Source of the DNA: Triplophysa rosa
Taxonomy: Eukaryota; Chordata; Actinopteri; Cypriniformes; Nemacheilidae
NCBI RefSeq assembly: GCF_024868665.1
Contig: NC_079899.1
Coordinates: forward strand, 1,798,284-1,862,283
DNA length: 64,000 nucleotides
Reading direction: 5' to 3'
Shown here: one piece after another, positions 61,101 to 64,000 of the stretch
Layout of the letters: the number at the start of each line of letters is the position of its first letter
Numbering within the stretch: position 1 is the first letter of the stretch
Program-made: the position numbers and the translations under genes
The notes under the pieces: model-generated
Databases searched by the model: none
What the model was told of the DNA's origin: nothing
The model's input: only the letters and a program-made list of their open reading frames with translations

Positions 61101-63448
61101 GTATGTGATGTAAATATCTGTCTAAGCGTTGAGATGAAAATGTTCCACGTTTCTCACTTGAGAAGGAATTACCGTTAGCACTAAAGTTACTTTACATTAC
61201 ACTGCTTTAATCTGGTCTTCACTACACCGGCCGTGAGGGGTCATCCAGCACTCGTCTCACAATGAGTGCAGGATGGAATCTCGCTTTACCTCGGAGGGTC
61301 TCAGGGGTGTCTGGGGCTTTGGGAATGTTGGCTGGAATGCAGCGGGCACTCAGACGCTTGGCCCTCAATGAAAGAGGGGTGTCCGTATCTAATGGCAACG
61401 TCTCTCCTGAGAGCTGAGCTGCTTTCACTATCACACACAGATTGAAGAAGCAGATGCGTGAGAGATGAGCTGGAGGTCTGTTGTATGAGAGCACTTGATG
61501 TACTCTCACACACCTCTGACTCTCACAGCTTCACCTCTTAAAAATAAAGGTGCTTAAAAGGTTCTTCACAGTGATGCCATACAACAACCAATTTTGGTTC
61601 CACAAAGAACCATTCAGTCAAAGAACCATCTCTTTCTTACTTTTTTATATTCTGAAGAACCTTTTTTCGCCACAAAGAACCTTTTTGGAAACCGAAAGGT
61701 TCTTCAGATGTTAAAGGTTCTCTATGGAACCGAAAGGTTCTTCAGATGTTAAAGGTTCTCTATGGAACCGAAAGGTTCTTCAGATGTTAAAGGTTCTCTA
61801 TGGAACCGAAAGGTTCTTCAGATGTTAAAGGTTCTCTATGGAACCGAAAGGTTCTTCTACGGCATCAAAGCACCACAGCGCTGTTCTAAACACCAAAGAG
61901 GTTTCCTTTGCGAGAGGTTTTTGTTTACAGGTGACAACATTGTTGGAATGATGCCTGTTCAATCGTTCAAAACCGCTGTATTATTCATGCCAGGCCAGTA
62001 GTTGGCGATGTCACTTTGTAAAGAAACACTTCACGCCTGCGCCCTCATACACATTCTTCTACAGAAAATCCACACTTTGCTTTCATAAACTCATAAACAC
62101 TATTGGTTGTCCAGTTGGATTGATTGTCCCACGAGGCTTCTAGACTGAACACGTAAAACACGTGATGTCATCGTTATCATGATCTACACCGAGAGAACAA
62201 CGGTATCAAAAGTTTGCATCCAAAACACCACTGTCGTGTAAATGAAAGGGCAAACGCATCAATCGTTTCTGAAAGGCCGTGTGGTGTGGGTGTGTTTGTT
62301 AGAAGTTTCTGTCTGCTGTATTTTCAGGGATGGACGGAGACTATGACGAGCAGAGCCGCTGGGATTTGTATCGGCTGAAGAAACAGAAGGACCAGCTGAT
62401 TCCTCATCTCATCCTGATGATGCTGCCGCCGCACCGCCTGGACGTGATGCCGTCGTCTAGACGACGCAAACGCGCTCTGGACACCAACTACTGCTTCTCG
62501 TGAGCACATAATAATATTATCATCTCTGTGTTGAAAAAAAACATTCAGCTCGGATTTTCTCAATTACTTTCATTTATTTCTTTTTTCCTTTTTGTTGACG
62601 GCTGCTACATCTACGTAGAGCCAGTGGTCTATACGTGTGGGTGCATATTGTTCGATGACTAAAATGAGAAAACGGGTGAAATATTGACTTGGTCTGGTAT
62701 AAAACCACATTCCATGAAAGATCAGCACACTACATTTGTGGGTAAGAGTGAATGCTTTAATTGGCACCTGCTGGTTGAAGTGTTGGGCTCCGCGTCTCTG
62801 TGCAAGTTCAGATTTGTCCCGGTTTTCAGACGTGAGATGCCTTCACCCTGTAGCTCGTGGCTCTCTGTTAGCACTCGACACCTGGGCACGATCCAGGAGG
62901 GAAGAAATGACACACCTTACAGTGGAATTTCAGCGTCTCAAAAGATGTTTATAAGAGCACACAGAGCCAACATAGAAGTGCAGGAGACGTCAGTGCCGTC
63001 TAACATGAACGTGTGGAAATGATGAGTGATGAGAAAGCCTTTTCTTCTTCTTTACAGAAACTATGAGGAGAACTGCTGCGTTCGGCCGCTCTACATCGAC
63101 TTCCGGCAGGATCTGGGATGGAAGTGGATTCACGAGCCAAAAGGTTACAATGCCAACTTTTGCTCGGGGCCGTGCCCGTACCTCCGCAGCGCCGACACCT
63201 CTCACAGCTCGGTGAGTGTCTTGTACATGCTAATGATGAAATGACTGTTGTTGAGACGCTCTGCTGACTCTCTCTCTCTCTCTGCACAGCTGCTGGCTCT
63301 TTACAACACGCTGAACCCCGACGCCTCGGCTTCCCCCTGCTGCGTCCCGCAGGACCTGGAGCCCCTGACCATCCTCTACTACGTGGGCCGAACGCCTAAA
63401 GTGGAGCAGCTCTCCAACATGATCGTCAAATCCTGCAAGTGCAGCTGA
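48495..63448 (+). CDS. tgfb3: Transforming growth factor beta 3 precursor (whole CDS, 7 exons)
   Basis: Secreted latent cytokine that signals through TGF-beta receptors I and II to SMAD2/3. Joining 48495-48840, 58471-58634, 60500-60629, 60972-61079, 62328-62499, 63058-63211 and 63290-63448 gives 1233 nt, 410 residues plus a stop (human 412). Residues 1 to about 22 form the signal peptide. STCTT with Cys25 matches the LTBP-linking cysteine. [19 protein letters not shown] and [14 protein letters not shown] (N-glycan at Asn72) belong to the prodomain, HCPCH (Cys225, Cys227) is the prodomain dimer pair, and RRRKR at 294-298 is the furin site. The mature 112 residues (299-410) hold the nine-cysteine knot, ending VKSCKCS. 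It is TGF-beta 3, not 1 or 2, from ALDTNYCF and the exon 1 blocks. The integrin RGD of the prodomain is RWD here (residues 260-262). All introns are GT-AG and in phase. Confidence 0.98.
49132..49234. repeat. (CT)n(TA)n compound microsatellite in tgfb3 intron 1
   Basis: A CT run of about 17 repeats passes into TA and ATACT repeats and ends in (TA)n interrupted by the MITE at 49235. Confidence 0.9.
49235..49439. mobile_element. Small MITE inserted in a TA microsatellite
   Basis: A 205-bp element with terminal inverted repeats of about 24 bp. The left arm (TTTGGTTCCAAAATGAGATA from 49238) is perfectly complementary to the right arm ending at 49436. TA-rich repeat continues on both sides, fitting a TA target as in Tc1/mariner-type elements, although the target duplication cannot be counted inside (TA)n. 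Confidence 0.7.
49507..49507. other. Ambiguous base (n)
   Basis: A single undetermined base in the assembly, beside the TA-rich tract in tgfb3 intron 1. Confidence 1.
49735..49775. repeat. (GT)n microsatellite
   Basis: An interrupted GT tract adjoining a GTCCCC-type repeat fragment (49510-49735). Confidence 0.85.
50770..51045. mobile_element. Short inverted-repeat element, same broad family as 19204-19505
   Basis: Left end GACAGTTCATCCAAAATGAAA then TCATTTACTCACCCTG; right end GAGTGAGTCATTCATAACTG and TTCCTTTAAAG. The shared CAAATATCTTTCT core and the inverted ends fit the family. Confidence 0.65.
51540..52060. other. Unique intron 1 sequence, possible regulatory DNA
   Basis: Mixed-composition, low-repeat DNA. 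No exon is recognised, and conservation is unknown. Confidence 0.2.
52773..53160. repeat. Dispersed repeat starting with an AAAGGGATACTTC terminus
   Basis: CTTAAAGGGATACTTCTACC followed by TGTTTTACTCACCCTCAAGG. The start matches the short inverted-repeat class, while the rest is a different body also common in cyprinids. Confidence 0.5.
53880..54075. repeat. AGGTTC-family repeat
   Basis: GAACCTTGTTTTTCC, AAAGGTTCTTAAACG and related words as at 61530-61900. Confidence 0.5.
54122..55321. mobile_element. Element with ACACCG...TACACCGGA termini hosting a nested insertion
   Basis: The left end AACACCGTTTGTACACCGGA is inverted at the right end (TCCGGTGTAGACACGGTGTA ending 55320) with a few mismatches. 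Between them lies the intact 565-bp element at 54359-54923, so nesting is likely. A GGGGTGTAATGATACG unit at 54183 suggests a third repeat. The order of insertions is inferred. Confidence 0.45.
54359..54923. mobile_element. Non-autonomous DNA transposon with TTAA ends
   Basis: Termini are TTAAAGGGGTCATATG at the left and the exact reverse complement at the right, followed inward by related sequence. No transposase is present. The ends are those of a very common cyprinid family. TTAA at both borders suggests TTAA-type target use. Confidence 0.75.
55840..57070. promoter_or_regulatory. Intron 1 unique blocks; strongest candidate element at 56760-57060
   Basis: At 56760-57060 a 300-bp low-repeat block mixes CpG words with motifs such as TTTATACTGCAACAG, TACATAAATATTCCCC and GATGGCTAATGGATTGTGG. 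Frames are open on both strands without a recognisable product. It looks like an intronic enhancer of tgfb3. A smaller similar patch is at 55840-55950. Confidence 0.3.
57560..58330. repeat. AT-rich probable dispersed repeat
   Basis: AT-rich DNA with repeated GTAATGAGA and CCGTAAC words near both ends (57625-57660, 58150-58165). Class unknown. Confidence 0.25.
58471..58634 (+). CDS. tgfb3: tgfb3 coding exon 2
   Basis: 164 nt, acceptor gactctcag, encoding [14 protein letters not shown], two N-glycosylation sequons (NVSS, NATN), [13 protein letters not shown] and NEQRIELYQ, ending in phase 0 at CAG|gtgtgt. Intron 1 before it is 9.6 kb. Confidence 0.97.
59940..60340. promoter_or_regulatory. Candidate regulatory block in tgfb3 intron 2
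   Basis: GC-rich unique DNA at 59960-60180 followed by AT-bearing words (TTATTTAATATAAAG). Both strands are open but no domain is recognised. Proposed from texture only. Confidence 0.25.
60500..60629 (+). CDS. tgfb3: tgfb3 coding exon 3
   Basis: 130 nt encoding [18 protein letters not shown] and then [17 protein letters not shown], part of the prodomain arm. The donor is AGAG|gtatgt. Confidence 0.97.
60972..61079 (+). CDS. tgfb3: tgfb3 coding exon 4
   Basis: 108 nt encoding [20 protein letters not shown] and then EVLDVKFK. Two AG acceptors overlap (gtcag|AG|ACA); the first keeps the frame and the conserved RETNLG. Confidence 0.97.
61530..61900. repeat. AGGTTC-family element with an internal 38-bp tandem array
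   Basis: GGTTCTT/AAGAACC words in both orientations define a decayed inverted-repeat element. Within it, about 61697-61855 is four near-identical copies of a 38-bp unit starting AAAGGTTCTTCAGATG. It sits in tgfb3 intron 4. Confidence 0.8.
62328..62499 (+). CDS. tgfb3: tgfb3 coding exon 5
   Basis: 172 nt encoding the prodomain end, the altered integrin motif SRWDLYRL (human GRGDLGRL), [14 protein letters not shown], the furin site RRRKR and the first mature residues ALDTNYCF. Confidence 0.97.
63058..63211 (+). CDS. tgfb3: tgfb3 coding exon 6
   Basis: 154 nt encoding [40 protein letters not shown] and [11 protein letters not shown]. The donor TCG|gtgagt is phase 0. Confidence 0.98.
63290..63448 (+). 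CDS. tgfb3: tgfb3 coding exon 7 with stop
   Basis: 159 nt encoding [20 protein letters not shown], the receptor-binding finger and the terminal CKCS. The intron before it is only 78 bp and ends in a CT microsatellite that serves as polypyrimidine tract. Confidence 0.98.
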   Translation: MLALYNTLNPDASASPCCVPQDLEPLTILYYVGRTPKVEQLSNMIVKSCKCS

Positions 63449-63791
63449 GGGGTCCGGAGACCCCTGCACGGGTTCGACGCTCGAGGGCGCAGGGCAGAAA
63501 CTGGACTGGAAAAGAAAATACCTCCGTTCTCACCTACATCCACACCCTGCCCTTATAGGATGACTGTGACATCTTCCCTCGGACTTCTACTTTGACTTTT
63601 TCACGATTTTATTTGATTGTTTTGCAGTATTTCAAACTGCCTCTTGGCAAATCTCGCGGGCATTTGTGAACTCTGAATGACAGACGCTGCCCGTGCCGCT
63701 GGATTCACGGTTAACTGACTTACGATAAGCCAGACAACAAGTTTTTTGTGTAAAAAATGTTTGTGCACGGCATTTCCCGGATTGAACTCTT

Positions 63792-63835
<44 letters not shown>

Positions 63836-64000
63836 CACAGTAATCGACACTGTTTGTCTAACACGACAGATCATTTTAATACAAACATGCTGGAAATATT
63901 TTGAAAAGAACAACGTGTTTCGACTCGGTTGTGTTTACCTCTGCGAAACAGCAGAAGTTTTAGGAATCTTTAGTTCTTCAAATGAAGCTGACGTTTCAGT
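63449..64000 (+). other. tgfb3: tgfb3 3' UTR, running off the window
   Basis: Continuous sequence after the stop with a (GT)n tract at about 63795-63830 passing into TATATATC. No clear AATAAA is seen before the window end, so the polyadenylation site lies beyond. Confidence 0.7.

Overview
The window is vertebrate nuclear DNA from a teleost fish, most likely a cyprinid. It has long introns, low gene density, many CA/GT and CT/GA microsatellites, and many copies of fish-type short inverted-repeat transposons, tRNA-derived SINEs and L2/CR1-like LINE scraps. Two protein-coding genes can be reconstructed exon by exon. Both run from start codon to stop codon with GT-AG introns and consistent phases.

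(1) tgfb3 lies on the + strand, with its CDS in seven exons from 48495 to 63448. It encodes a 410-residue TGF-beta 3 precursor: signal peptide, latency-associated prodomain, RRRKR furin site and a 112-residue nine-cysteine ligand. (2) ift43 lies on the - strand, with its CDS in nine exons from 46607 down to 32429. It encodes a 205-residue IFT-A subunit of the retrograde intraflagellar transport machinery. The two genes are head to head, 1.9 kb apart from ATG to ATG. Human TGFB3 and IFT43 are also divergent neighbours, so the local synteny is conserved.

Layout: 1-32.4 kb is gene-poor flank downstream of ift43. It holds a solo LTR with its 5-bp target duplication (1.29-1.81 kb), a very homogeneous 26-bp minisatellite (2.11-3.21 kb), a CRE-rich higher-order tandem repeat split by a hAT-type MITE (6.88-8.10 kb), a second copy of that MITE (20.28-20.77 kb), a palindromic element (19.20-19.51 kb), LINE remnants (21.3-22.8 kb) and several GC-richer low-repeat blocks that look like regulatory DNA. 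A possible unrecognised multi-exon minus-strand transcript with a poly(A) signal lies at 17.98-20.2 kb. The interval 32.4-46.6 kb is ift43, with large introns; the biggest (33.6-38.7 kb) holds a CpG-rich island and another enhancer-like block. The interval 46.6-48.5 kb is the divergent promoter region, and 48.5-64 kb is tgfb3 with its 3' UTR running off the window.

The most interesting gene-level observations are four. The integrin-binding RGD of the TGF-beta 3 prodomain reads RWD here. An RFX X-box-like site lies in ift43 intron 1. A full CRE sits just upstream of the ift43 start codon. The tgfb3 leader carries two upstream ORFs and a possible 73-bp mini-intron. No exon of GPATCH2L or ESRRB, the next genes in the human order, was recognised. 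Homology statements rest on remembered family sequences, because no search could be run.
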